Of a stretch of 64,000 bases of DNA, positions 54,844 to 63,585 are shown one piece after another. The stretch is from Pseudomonas chlororaphis subsp. aurantiaca (lineage in GTDB: Bacteria; Pseudomonadota; Gammaproteobacteria; Pseudomonadales; Pseudomonadaceae). Position 1 is the first letter of the stretch. Each line of letters opens with the position of its first letter. Where the stretch lies: assembly GCF_013466605.1 (NCBI RefSeq), contig NZ_CP059162.1, positions 3,224,001 to 3,288,000 of the forward strand, in the 5' to 3' direction. Under the pieces are notes generated by a model. The model was not told the DNA's origin and made no database searches. It saw nothing but the letters and a program-made list of their open reading frames with translations. The position numbers were made by a program, and so were the translations under genes.

Positions 54844-55959
54844 ATGTTCGAACTGGATCACGACCTGGCGCAGGATATCGTCGACCGGACGATGGCCATC
54901 CTGCCCTACAACGTCAACGTCATGGACAGCCAGGGCCTGATCCTTGGCAGCGGCGAGCCCGAGCGCATCAACACCCGTCACGAAGGCGCACAGCTGGTGC
55001 TGGCCAACGGCCGGGTGGTGGAGATCGACGCGCAGACCGCCAAGCACCTCAAGGGCGTGCAACCGGGGATCAACCTGCCGTTGCTGCACGACCAGCGGTT
55101 GATCGGCGTGCTGGGTATCACCGGCGAGCCGGAACTGTTGCGCACCTATGCCGAGCTGGTGCGCATGACCGCCGAGATGCTGGTGGGCCAGCGTCACCAG
55201 CAGGCCGAACAGCAATGGCGCCGCCAGCGTTGCGACGACTTGCTGGCGCTGCTGCTCAGCGACAGCGGGGATTCGCCGCGGCTGATGGACGAGGCGCAAC
55301 AGATGGGGCTCAAGCCGCAGCTGCCGCGCACGCCTTACCTGTTCGAGCTGGGTCCGGAGCAAGGGGCGGGGCAGACCGTCGAGGCCCTGAGCGCCTGGCT
55401 GATGTCGCGTTACCCGGACAGCTGGTGCGTCAGCTCGGCCAAGTCCTCGTTGCTGTGGTGCCGGCCGGCGACCCTGAGCGTCGACAACCCGCGGCTGCTG
55501 GAAAAGCTCGACAGCCTGGGCTGGAACATCCTGCGCATCGCCGTGGGCGGCCAGGCCGACGGGCTGGCGGGGCTGCGCCGCTGCTACCGGCGGGTCGGCG
55601 ACTTGCTCGCCTATGGCCGCGACGTGCTGCCCCATTCGCGCTTGCTGACCCTCAATCGCTTCCGTCTGCCGGTGATGCTTTGGCGCCACCGCAATGACGA
55701 TGCCCTGGACGAGTTGCTCAGCCCCTTGCGCAAGGTCATCGCCAAGGACAGCAATGGCCAGCTGCTGGCGACCCTGCGCAGCTGGTGCGACCACGACGGC
55801 CAGAGCCAGGCCTGCGCCGACGCCCTGGGCATCCACCGCAACAGCCTGCGCTACCGCATGGAGCGCATCGCCGAACTCAGCGGCGTCGACCCGCTCAAGC
55901 TCGACGGCATGCTGGCGCTGTACCTGGGGGTGCAGTTGTTGCCGCAGAGCAGCGAGTAA
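54844..55959 (+). CDS. cdaR: Sugar diacid regulator CdaR
   Basis: The 371-residue activator has the diacid-recognition domain at the N terminus (ELDHDLAQDIVDRTMAILPYNVNVMD and INTRHEGAQLVL) and a PucR-type helix-turn-helix at the C terminus (ACADALGIHRNSLRYRMERI). CdaR senses glucarate, galactarate or glycerate and activates their catabolic genes. It lies between the divergent MFS gene and the glycerate kinase, which are its likely targets. Confidence 0.92.
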   Translation: MFELDHDLAQDIVDRTMAILPYNVNVMDSQGLILGSGEPERINTRHEGAQLVLANGRVVEIDAQTAKHLKGVQPGINLPLLHDQRLIGVLGITGEPELLRTYAELVRMTAEMLVGQRHQQAEQQWRRQRCDDLLALLLSDSGDSPRLMDEAQQMGLKPQLPRTPYLFELGPEQGAGQTVEALSAWLMSRYPDSWCVSSAKSSLLWCRPATLSVDNPRLLEKLDSLGWNILRIAVGGQADGLAGLRRCYRRVGDLLAYGRDVLPHSRLLTLNRFRLPVMLWRHRNDDALDELLSPLRKVIAKDSNGQLLATLRSWCDHDGQSQACADALGIHRNSLRYRMERIAELSGVDPLKLDGMLALYLGVQLLPQSSE

Positions 55960-55973
55960 TCCCCCGCAGTACC

Positions 55974-56116
55974 TGTAGCCGCTGCCGAGCTTGCGAGGCA
56001 GCGATCGGCTGCGAAGTCGGCGCATGCAATCAACCCGACCCACCGCGTTACCCGGTTTTACGGCCGCTACGTCGGAATGCCGCCCAGACCGAGCGCAGGC
56101 TGCGCCAGCGGCTACA
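55974..56116. repeat. REP doublet between cdaR and glycerate kinase gene
   Basis: GTAGCCGCTGCCGAGCTTGC on one side and a diverged inverted partner (AGGCTGCGCCAGCGGCTAC) on the other. It separates two genes of the same strand. Confidence 0.8.
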
Positions 56117-56243
56117 TCGGGCTCCATGGGCTGGACTAGCTTGTAGAAATGAACAATAAAGCCGCCCCACACTTGTGCAGCCGACCGGGGTCAAGGTCGT
56201 AGCCAACTGGCAGCATGGGCGCCATAAGAACCGGAGATAGCCC

Positions 56244-57386
56244 ATGAAAATCATCATCGCCCCCGACTCCTTCAAGGACAGCCTGAGTGCCTCTGGCGTG
56301 GCCAGCGCCATCGCCGACGGGCTGGCGCGGGTGTGGCCGCACGCGCAGCTGATCCAGCGTCCGATGGCGGACGGCGGCGAGGGCACCGTGGAATCGATCC
56401 TCGATGCCTGCGAGGGCCAGTTGCGTACCACCCGGGTCCAGGGGCCGCTGGGGGCACCGGTGGACGCGCGCTGGGGCTGGCTGCCGCAGAGCCAGACCGC
56501 GATCATCGAAATGGCCGAGGCCAGTGGCCTGCAACTGGTGCCGCCGGGCCAGCGCGATGCCTGCACCAGCAGCACCTTCGGCACCGGCGAGTTGATCCGC
56601 GCGGCCCTGGATGCCGGCGCGCGGCGGGTGATCCTGGCCATCGGCGGCAGCGCCACCAACGACGCCGGCAGCGGTGCCTTGCAGGCACTGGGTGTGCGCC
56701 TGCTGGATGGCGATGGCCAGGCTCTGCCTCTGGGCGGCCTGGCCCTGGCGCGAGTGGCGCGGGTCGACCTGAGCCACCTTGACCCACGGCTGGCCGAGGT
56801 GCGTTTCGAGATCGCCGCCGACGTCGACAACCCGCTGTGCGGCCCCCACGGCGCCTCGGCGATTTTCGGCCCGCAAAAGGGTGCGTCGCCACAGCAGGTC
56901 GAACAGCTGGACCGCGCCCTCGGCCAGTTCGCCGACCAGGCCGCGCGTGTGCTGGGCAAGGATGTGCGCGACGAGTCGGGCAGCGGCGCCGCCGGCGGCC
57001 TGGGGTTCGCCGCCAAGGCGTTCCTCGGCGCGCGGTTTCGTCCGGGGGTGGAAGTGGTGGCGGAGCTGGTGGGGCTGGCCGAGGCCGTGCAGGGCGCGGA
57101 CCTGGTGATTACCGGCGAAGGTCGCTTCGACGCCCAGACCCTGCGCGGCAAGACCCCCTTTGGCGTGGCGCGTATCGCCAAGCAGCACAATGTGCCGGTG
57201 ATCGTGATCGCCGGGACTCTGGGCGAAGGCTACGAGCAGATGTATGAGTACGGCGTGGATGCGGCCTTTGCCCTGGCCGCCGGCCCCATGACCCTGGAAC
57301 AGGCCTGCGCCGAAGCGCCACGCTTGCTGCGGGACAGGGCCGCGGATATCGCCCGGGTCTGGCGTCTGGCGGCGCGTCAGGGCTGA
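56244..57386 (+). CDS. Glycerate kinase (GarK/GlxK type)
   Basis: The 380-residue enzyme phosphorylates D-glycerate, the end product of glucarate/galactarate breakdown, to 2-phosphoglycerate. Type I glycerate kinase motifs are visible: MKIIIAPDSFKDSLSASGVA, RPMADGGEGTVESI, LAIGGSATNDAGSGALQALG, SGAAGGLGFAAKAFLGA and the C-terminal ITGEGRFDAQTLRGKTPFGVA. The ATG has a GGAGATAGCCC site. Its neighbour cdaR probably activates it. Confidence 0.93.
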   Translation: MKIIIAPDSFKDSLSASGVASAIADGLARVWPHAQLIQRPMADGGEGTVESILDACEGQLRTTRVQGPLGAPVDARWGWLPQSQTAIIEMAEASGLQLVPPGQRDACTSSTFGTGELIRAALDAGARRVILAIGGSATNDAGSGALQALGVRLLDGDGQALPLGGLALARVARVDLSHLDPRLAEVRFEIAADVDNPLCGPHGASAIFGPQKGASPQQVEQLDRALGQFADQAARVLGKDVRDESGSGAAGGLGFAAKAFLGARFRPGVEVVAELVGLAEAVQGADLVITGEGRFDAQTLRGKTPFGVARIAKQHNVPVIVIAGTLGEGYEQMYEYGVDAAFALAAGPMTLEQACAEAPRLLRDRAADIARVWRLAARQG

Positions 57387-57391
57387 GGCCC

Positions 57392-57535
57392 GTAGCCGCT
57401 GCCGAGCCTGCGAGGCTGCGATCGACTGCGTAGCAGGCGCAAAACCTGTGATTGCTTTGGGTCTGGATAACCGCGTTGGCCCCTTGCGGCCGCTACGCGA
57501 CCGATCGCAGCCTCGCGGGCTCGGCAGCGGCTACA
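57392..57535. repeat. REP doublet between glycerate kinase gene and hpaI
   Basis: GTAGCCGCTGCCGAGCCTGC and its near-perfect inverted copy ending GGCTCGGCAGCGGCTAC, in a convergent intergenic region. Confidence 0.9.
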
Positions 57536-57539
57536 GGGG

Positions 57540-58340
57540 TTAGTAAACCCCGCCCCCCGAGGTAGGCGCCGCCACCTCCTTGTACTGTCCCAGTAACCCC
57601 TGCAACCCCTTCATCAGCACCGTGGTGTCCACTCCCACCGCGACGAAGTTCGCCCCCAGCTCGATATAGCGCTGCGCCAATGCCCGGTCGGCGCTGAGGA
57701 TCCCGGCCGCCTTGCCGGTCTTGCGGATCCGTGCGATGGCGTCTTCGATTGCCGCGACCACCTCGGGATGCCCCGGGTTGCCGCGATGACCCATGGCCGC
57801 CGAGAGATCGGCCGGGCCAATAAACAAACCATCGACCCCGTCCAGGGCAGCGATGGCATCCAGATTGGCCAGGCCTTCGAGGTTCTCGATCTGCAGCAGC
57901 AGGCACATCTGCTCATCGGCCTGGTCCAGGTAACCGGGAATGCTGTTCCAGCGCGAGGCCCGGGCCAGGGCGCTGCCGACGCCACGAATGCCCGCTGGCG
58001 GATAACGCATGGCGCGCACCAGCTGCCGGGCCTGTTCGACGTTTTCGACCATGGGGATCAGCAGGGTCTGGGCGCCGATATCCAGCAGTTGCTTGATCAG
58101 CGTGGTGTCGCCCACCGGCGGGCGAATGATGCCTTGCACCGGGTAGGGCGCGATGGCCTGCAACTGGCCGAGCAGGCTGTTGAGGTCGTTGGGCGCGTGT
58201 TCGCCGTCCAGCAGCAGCCAGTCGAAACCGGCGTTGGCCGCCAGCTCCGCGCAATAGGCATTGGCCAGGCCCAGCCACAGGCCGATCTGCGGCGCGTCCT
58301 GCCGCAGGCGTTGCTTGAAATGATTGATCGGCAGTTGCAT
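57540..58340 (-). CDS. hpaI: 4-hydroxy-2-oxoheptanedioate aldolase HpaI
   Basis: The 266-residue class II aldolase cleaves 4-hydroxy-2-oxoheptane-1,7-dioate to pyruvate and succinic semialdehyde, the last step of homoprotocatechuate breakdown. Motifs: [63 protein letters not shown] with the metal Glu, and [16 protein letters not shown] with the metal Asp. The 2-dehydro-3-deoxyglucarate aldolase GarL is in the same family. The start at 58340 follows GAGGAG. It is the last gene of the cluster. Confidence 0.92.
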   Translation of the reverse strand: MQLPINHFKQRLRQDAPQIGLWLGLANAYCAELAANAGFDWLLLDGEHAPNDLNSLLGQLQAIAPYPVQGIIRPPVGDTTLIKQLLDIGAQTLLIPMVENVEQARQLVRAMRYPPAGIRGVGSALARASRWNSIPGYLDQADEQMCLLLQIENLEGLANLDAIAALDGVDGLFIGPADLSAAMGHRGNPGHPEVVAAIEDAIARIRKTGKAAGILSADRALAQRYIELGANFVAVGVDTTVLMKGLQGLLGQYKEVAAPTSGGGVY

Positions 58341-58351
58341 GAGCGTGCTCC

Positions 58352-59155
58352 TCAGACAAAACGGCAGGCGATGCTGCCGAGCGGGTCGTAGTCGACGTGG
58401 AAGGTATCGCCGGGACGGGCGGCCACCGGGCGGGTGAAGGAGCCGCCGAGGATGATCTGCCCGGCTTCCAGGCCGACGTCGTAGGCCGCCAGCCTGTTGG
58501 CCAGCCAGGCTACGCCCTTGGCCGGGTGGTTGAGCACCGCGGCGGACACCCCGGATTCCTCGATCACCCCGTTGCGATAGAGCACCGCCGGCACCTTGCG
58601 CAGGTCGATATCGTTGGGGCGCACCGCGCGGCCACCCATCACCACCCCGGCGTTGGCGGCGTTGTCGGAAATGGTGTCGAACACCTTGCGCGTGGCCTGG
58701 GTCCGCGGGTCGACCTGCTGGATGCGCGCGTCGATGATCTCCAGGGCCGGGATCACCCACTCGGTGGCATCGAGCACATCGAACAGCGTGCAGTTCGGGC
58801 CCTTGAGCGGCGTGCCGAGGATGAACGCCAGCTCCACCTCGACCCGCGGCACGATAAAGCGCTGGAAGGGAATGTCGCTGCCTTCCTCGAACAACATGTC
58901 GTCCAGCAGGGCGCCGAAGTCCGGCTCGCTGATGTTCGACGAAACCTGCATGGCCCGTGAGGTCAGGCCGATCTTGTGCCCGACCAGCTTGCGCCCGGCG
59001 CGGATCTTGTGTTCCACCCAGCTGCGCTGGATGGCGTAGGCGTCCTCGATGGTGATGCCGGGAAACTCCAGCGACAGCTGGGCGATCTGTTCCCGGTTGC
59101 GTTCGGCGGCGTCGAGGCGGGCGGCGGTCTGCTGGATGTCCGAAGGGCTGAGCAT
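58352..59155 (-). CDS. hpaH: 2-oxo-hept-3-ene-1,7-dioate hydratase HpaH
   Basis: The 267-residue hydratase makes 4-hydroxy-2-oxoheptanedioate, the HpaI substrate. It belongs to the FAH/hydratase family: [17 protein letters not shown], the metal-binding [13 protein letters not shown] with the Glu-x-Glu pair and [12 protein letters not shown]. Its start lies two bases from the hpaX stop and its stop 11 bases before hpaI, so the three are coupled. Confidence 0.92.
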   Translation of the reverse strand: MLSPSDIQQTAARLDAAERNREQIAQLSLEFPGITIEDAYAIQRSWVEHKIRAGRKLVGHKIGLTSRAMQVSSNISEPDFGALLDDMLFEEGSDIPFQRFIVPRVEVELAFILGTPLKGPNCTLFDVLDATEWVIPALEIIDARIQQVDPRTQATRKVFDTISDNAANAGVVMGGRAVRPNDIDLRKVPAVLYRNGVIEESGVSAAVLNHPAKGVAWLANRLAAYDVGLEAGQIILGGSFTRPVAARPGDTFHVDYDPLGSIACRFV

Positions 59156-59157
59156 GG

Positions 59158-60465
59158 TTACTTCTCCTGGGGATTGACGATAAGGGCCGGCACCCGCAGC
59201 ACCAGCCAGGCGCCGCCGGCGATCAGCAGGGCCAGGGCATACAGGGCGAGGCTGGCGCTCTGGGTGGCGTCGCGGACCACGCCGATCAGGTAGGGCGCGA
59301 GGAAGGCGGCGATGCTGCCGAAGGAACTGATCAGGGCGATCCCCGCGGCCTGGGTGTTGCTGGCGAGAAAGGCCGGCGGCAGTTGCCAGAACATTGGTAG
59401 CGCGGCGCTGGCACCCATGCCGGCCACCAGCAGCCCGGCCATCACCAGCCAGGCGTTGTCCGGGGCCAGGCCGGCGGCGATCAGGCCGACACTGGACATC
59501 AGCAGCGGCACGCTCAGGTGCCAACGCCGTTCGCGCAGGCGGTCGGAAGAGCGACCGACGCCGATCATGAACAGGCAGCCGGCCAGGTACGGCAGGGCGC
59601 TGAGCATGCCGACGCGGCTGTCGCGGGCGATGCTGGCATTGTGGATCAGGGTCGGCATCCAGAAGGCGATGGTGTTGACCGCCAGCATCACCGCGAAATA
59701 GATGCACACCAGCAGCCAGATGTGTCTGTCCTGGAGGATGCCGGCGAAGCGGGTGATCGGCTTGTGCTGTTCTTCCTGGCTCAGGGCGGCGTGCAATTGC
59801 TGCTTTTGCTGGGCGGTCAACCAGCCGACGCTGTCGATGCTTTCCGGCAGTGTCTTGAGCACCACCAGGCCGAGCAGGACCACCGGCAGGCCTTCGATCA
59901 GGAACATCCATTGCCAGCCGCGCATCCCGCCCAGGTCGTGGAGACTTTCGAGAATCCAGCCCGACAGCGGCCCGCCGATCACCCCGGCCATGGGCACGGC
60001 GATGGCGAACAGCGCGGTCACCTGGCCCCTGCGGCTGGCCGGGAACCAGCGATTGAGCAGCACCAGGATGCCGGGGAAAAACCCGGCCTCGGCCACCCCC
60101 AGCAGAAAGCGCAACAGGTAGAAGCCGGCGGCGCTGTCCACCAGCAGCATGGCGCTGGACAGCAGGCCCCAGACCACCATCAGGGTGGCGATCCAGCGGC
60201 GCGGCCCGACCCGGTCCAAGGCCAGGTTGCTGGGCACGCAGAACAGCGCGTAGGCGATGAAGAACAAGCCGGCGCCGAAGCCGTAGACGCTGTCGCTGAA
60301 GCCCAGGTCCTGGGTCATCTGCAGCTTGGCGAAGCCGATATTGATGCGGTCCAGGTGGGCGAAGATGTAGCAGGTGAACAGCAGGGGCATCAGCCGCCAG
60401 GTGATCCGCCGATAGGTGTCGGAGGTCTCCGCGGCGCTGGGCAGGGCAAGGGTCGAGCTGGGCAT
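59158..60465 (-). CDS. hpaX: 4-hydroxyphenylacetate permease HpaX (MFS)
   Basis: The 435-residue protein is a 12-helix ACS-family permease with [42 protein letters not shown] and [21 protein letters not shown]. The position inside the hpa cluster gives the substrate: 4-hydroxyphenylacetate or its 3,4-dihydroxy form. The start at 60465 has a GAGA-type site; a longer frame to 60501 exists. It shares about half of its motifs with the MFS gene at 53289, so the two may be paralogues. Confidence 0.88.
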   Translation of the reverse strand: MPSSTLALPSAAETSDTYRRITWRLMPLLFTCYIFAHLDRINIGFAKLQMTQDLGFSDSVYGFGAGLFFIAYALFCVPSNLALDRVGPRRWIATLMVVWGLLSSAMLLVDSAAGFYLLRFLLGVAEAGFFPGILVLLNRWFPASRRGQVTALFAIAVPMAGVIGGPLSGWILESLHDLGGMRGWQWMFLIEGLPVVLLGLVVLKTLPESIDSVGWLTAQQKQQLHAALSQEEQHKPITRFAGILQDRHIWLLVCIYFAVMLAVNTIAFWMPTLIHNASIARDSRVGMLSALPYLAGCLFMIGVGRSSDRLRERRWHLSVPLLMSSVGLIAAGLAPDNAWLVMAGLLVAGMGASAALPMFWQLPPAFLASNTQAAGIALISSFGSIAAFLAPYLIGVVRDATQSASLALYALALLIAGGAWLVLRVPALIVNPQEK

Positions 60466-60508
60466 GGGCGGGTCTCTTTTATTGTTCGTCGATAAGGGCA
60501 CGGACTCT

Positions 60509-60624
60509 GTAGCCGCTGCCGCAGGCTGCGATAAGCCCCGAAGGGGCTTCCAGCAATCTCAAGGGCACGACTGCTTCATTGGAGTACTGCCCAAACCGAT
60601 CGCAGACTGCGGCAGCGGCTACAG
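60509..60624. repeat. REP doublet inside the hpa cluster (hpaX-hpaF gap)
   Basis: GTAGCCGCTGCCGCAGGC and the inverted partner ending GCGGCAGCGGCTAC lie between the hpaF stop and the hpaX start, on DNA expected to be transcribed. A short GGTCACA triplet repeat follows at 60624-60643, reaching the hpaF stop. Confidence 0.9.
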
Positions 60625-60639
60625 GTCACAGGTCACAGG

Positions 60640-61029
60640 TCACGATTGCCGCTTGAGAAACTCATGCACGTTGTTGTGCTTGAAGTTCAGCTCGGCATCC
60701 AATTCGCTCATCTCGAACGACAGCGCCAGCAGGCGCCGGGCCTGGAGCTCGGCGAAGTGCGCCTTGATGATCTCGAACAAGCCCTCGGCGACCTTGCGTC
60801 TTGTCGCCAGGTCGCGCCCGGCGCCGACCTGCAGGCGCATGTGGGCGAAGGCGTAGTCGTGCTTGCCGTCGGCCATGCGCCAGGTGTCCAGGCGCACGCC
60901 GCGGCTGCGGATGCCGCCGAGCGGGAACACGCCGCTGGCCCCGAGGTAGTCGTGGACCTTCTCGAACAGCCCTGGCAGGTCGGCGGCCTGCTCGATGTTG
61001 TCGGTGTATTCGGCGATGAAGTGCGGCAT
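60640..61029 (-). CDS. hpaF: 5-carboxymethyl-2-hydroxymuconate isomerase HpaF
   Basis: The 129-residue trimeric isomerase belongs to the tautomerase superfamily. Pro1 after Met removal (MPHFIAEYTDN) is the catalytic base, and FPLGGIRSRGVRLDTW plus LALSFEMSELDAELNFKHNN complete the fold. It isomerises 5-carboxymethyl-2-hydroxymuconate before decarboxylation by HpaG. AAGGAGGATCAC precedes the start at 61029. Confidence 0.92.
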   Translation of the reverse strand: MPHFIAEYTDNIEQAADLPGLFEKVHDYLGASGVFPLGGIRSRGVRLDTWRMADGKHDYAFAHMRLQVGAGRDLATRRKVAEGLFEIIKAHFAELQARRLLALSFEMSELDAELNFKHNNVHEFLKRQS

Positions 61030-61106
61030 GTGATCCTCCTTGCGGGCGAACCTTCGGCGGCCGGCCCTGGAAATCCGGGGCTGGGTTGGCGAGGCTGGCG
61101 CGACGT

Positions 61107-61964
61107 CTAGAGCGGGAAAATGGCGTTGATCTGGCCGGTGCCGGAGCTGCCGAAAGGCGCGGTGACGATCTCCGCCGGCCGGTTGTATTCGGGGCCGCCG
61201 AGCAGGCCCAGGAGCATGGCGGTGTCGTGCATCCGGCCTTCGCCGAAGCAGTGCTCGGCGTAGTCCGGGAGCATCGAGCAGAACTCGCGGAAGCGCCCCT
61301 GTTGCCACAGCTCGACCACCCGCAGGTCCACCTGCTTGTCGAATTCGCGGGTCCAGTTGTGGATGTTGGCTTCGGACTCGCGGTCATCGGAGAAACGGTG
61401 CGACAGCGAGCCGGAGGCCAGCACCAGGACCTTGCGGTCGCTCTTTTCGATGGCCCGGCGCACCGCGGCGCCGAAGGTGAAGCTGTCTTCGAGCTTGTGC
61501 CAGGCACACCAGGCGGCGATGGAGATCACCTGGAAATGCCGCTCCGGCGGTACGTCCATGTGCATGTAGCGCATCGGCACCAGGGTGCCGTATTCCAGCT
61601 CCAGGCTGGGGATGTTGTGGGCGAGGGTGCGCACATCGGCGGCATTGGCTTCGGCGGCAATCAGCTCGCCCAGCGCCGGGCAACCGTTGTAGTCGTAGTC
61701 CATGTTCTTGATGAAGTGCGGCAGTTCGTTGCTGGTGTAGGTGCCCTTGAAGTGCTCGCCGCAGTTGATGTGGTAACCGCTGTTGACCAGCCAGTGCACG
61801 TCGAACACCACCGCGGTGTCCGCCCCCAGTTCACGGGCGCGGCGGGCGATTTCCTTGTGCCCGGCGATCGCCGCTTCGCGACAGCCGTGGTGCTTGCCCG
61901 GCAGTTCGGACAGGTACATCGATGGAACGTGGCAGACCTTGGCGGCCATGACGACTTCGCCCAT
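61107..61964 (-). CDS. hpaD: 3,4-dihydroxyphenylacetate 2,3-dioxygenase HpaD
   Basis: The 285-residue enzyme is a LigB-type (class III) extradiol dioxygenase that opens the homoprotocatechuate ring. Iron-binding histidines are in VCHVPSM (near residue 12) and VFDVHWLV, and the catalytic SLSHRFSDDRESEAN region follows. It ends with the conserved GPEYNRPAEIVTAPFGSSGTGQINAIFPL region. It is 77 bases from hpaF. Confidence 0.93.
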   Translation of the reverse strand: MGEVVMAAKVCHVPSMYLSELPGKHHGCREAAIAGHKEIARRARELGADTAVVFDVHWLVNSGYHINCGEHFKGTYTSNELPHFIKNMDYDYNGCPALGELIAAEANAADVRTLAHNIPSLELEYGTLVPMRYMHMDVPPERHFQVISIAAWCAWHKLEDSFTFGAAVRRAIEKSDRKVLVLASGSLSHRFSDDRESEANIHNWTREFDKQVDLRVVELWQQGRFREFCSMLPDYAEHCFGEGRMHDTAMLLGLLGGPEYNRPAEIVTAPFGSSGTGQINAIFPL

Positions 61965-61998
61965 GGTGCTTCTCCTGGAACATCTTATTGTTCGGCCC

Positions 61999-62111
61999 GT
62001 AGCCGCTGCAGGCTGCGATCGACCCCGAAGGGGGCGTGCTCCTCAAGCTCGCAGGAAGGCTCTTCGAGCCTTATCGTCCGAACGCGGCCCGAGCCTGCGG
62101 CAGCGGCTACA
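61999..62111. repeat. REP doublet inside the hpa cluster (hpaD-hpaE gap)
   Basis: A shortened core GTAGCCGCTGCAGGCTGCGA and the inverted partner GCCTGCGGCAGCGGCTAC lie between the hpaE stop and the hpaD start. Confidence 0.85.
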
Positions 62112-62124
62112 GGATTGAAAAACC

Positions 62125-63585
62125 TTACACGCCCCAGCGCGGGATGTGGTGGCTGCCCATGGAAATACAGATGTTCTTGATCTCGGCAAACACCTCGAAG
62201 CTGTACTCGCCGCCTTCGCGGCCGGTGCCGGAGCCCTTGACCCCGCCGAACGGCTGGCGCAGGTCGCGCACGTTCTGGCTGTTGATGAACACCATGCCGG
62301 CCTCGATGCCACGGGCCAGGCGATGGGCCTTGCCGATGTCCTGGGTCCAGATGTAGGAGGCCAGGCCGTACTCGGTGTCGTTGGCCAGTTGCAGGGCCTC
62401 GGCTTCGTCCTTGAAGGGGATCAGGCAGGCCACCGGGCCGAAGATCTCTTCCTGGGCAATGCGCATCTTGTTATTGACGTCGGCGAACACCGTCGGCTGG
62501 ATGAACTGGCCATGGCTCAGGTGCGCCGGCAGGTTGGCCGGACGCTCCAGGCCACCGGCGAGCAGGGTGGCGCCTTCCTCGATGCCGATGCGGATATAGC
62601 CGGTGACCTTGTCGTAGTGGGCCTGGGTGATCATCGAGCCGACCTGGGTCTTGGGATCGGTCGGATCGCCGACAATCAGGCGCTTGGCGCGGGCGGCGAA
62701 CTCGGCGACGAACTGTGGGTAGACGCTTTCCTGGATGAAGATCCGGCTGCCGGCGGTGCAGCGCTCGCCATTGAGCGAGAAGATGGTGAACAGCGCGGCG
62801 TCCAGGGCGCGCTCCAGGTCGGCGTCTTCGAAGATCAGCACCGGCGATTTGCCGCCCAGTTCCATGGAGTACTTTTTCAGCCCGGCGGTCTGCATGATCT
62901 TCTTGCCGGTGGCGGTGCCACCGGTGAAGGAAATCGCCCGCACATCCGGATGCCGTACCAGGGCATCGCCGGCGGTGGCGCCGTAGCCCTGGACGATGTT
63001 CAGCACACCATTGGGAATGCCCGCTTCGACCGCCAGGCGCCCCAGTTCGTTGGCGGTCAGCGGTGACAGCTCGGACATCTTCAGCACCGCCGTGTTGCCC
63101 AGCGCCAGGCACGGCGCAGTCTTCCAGGTGGCGGTCATGAACGGTACGTTCCACGGCGACACCAGGGCGCAGACGCCGACCGGCTGGTACAGGGTGTAGT
63201 TGAGCATCTGGTCGTCCACCGGATAGCTGTGGCCATCCATGCGGGTGCAGACCTCGGCGAAGAAGTCGAAGTTGTGCGAGGCGCGGGGGATCAGCACGTT
63301 ACGGGTCTGGTGGATCGGCAGGCCGGTGTCGAGGGTTTCCAGCTCCGCCAGTTGCGGCACGTTCTGGTCGATCAGCTCGCCCAGCTTGCGCATCAGGCGT
63401 GCGCGTTCCCTGGCCGGGGTGTTGGCCCATTTCGGAAAGGCTGCCTTGGCGGCCGCGACCGCCTGGGCGATTTCCCCGGCGCCGCCGCTGGCCACTTCAC
63501 CGATGGCTTCGCCAGTGGCCGGGTTGTAGTTGACAAAGGTGTCTTGGCTTTCGACCTCGCGGCCGTTGATCCAGTGTTTGATCAT
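62125..63585 (-). CDS. hpaE: 5-carboxymethyl-2-hydroxymuconate semialdehyde dehydrogenase HpaE
   Basis: The 486-residue NAD-dependent aldehyde dehydrogenase oxidises the ring-cleavage product. Motifs: the cofactor region ALVSPWNVPFMTATWKTAPCLALGN, FTGGTATGKKI, ELGGKSPVLIFEDADL with the general base Glu, and the catalytic Cys in NGERCTAGSR. The end reads FGGVKGSGTGREGGEYSFEVFAEIKNI. Its ATG follows the hpaG stop directly (TAAATG). Confidence 0.95.
   Translation of the reverse strand: MIKHWINGREVESQDTFVNYNPATGEAIGEVASGGAGEIAQAVAAAKAAFPKWANTPARERARLMRKLGELIDQNVPQLAELETLDTGLPIHQTRNVLIPRASHNFDFFAEVCTRMDGHSYPVDDQMLNYTLYQPVGVCALVSPWNVPFMTATWKTAPCLALGNTAVLKMSELSPLTANELGRLAVEAGIPNGVLNIVQGYGATAGDALVRHPDVRAISFTGGTATGKKIMQTAGLKKYSMELGGKSPVLIFEDADLERALDAALFTIFSLNGERCTAGSRIFIQESVYPQFVAEFAARAKRLIVGDPTDPKTQVGSMITQAHYDKVTGYIRIGIEEGATLLAGGLERPANLPAHLSHGQFIQPTVFADVNNKMRIAQEEIFGPVACLIPFKDEAEALQLANDTEYGLASYIWTQDIGKAHRLARGIEAGMVFINSQNVRDLRQPFGGVKGSGTGREGGEYSFEVFAEIKNICISMGSHHIPRWGV

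Noticed and set aside
60624..60643. Three tandem GGTCACA-like units
   Set aside because: Too short for a CRISPR or functional repeat array; more likely slippage next to a REP element.
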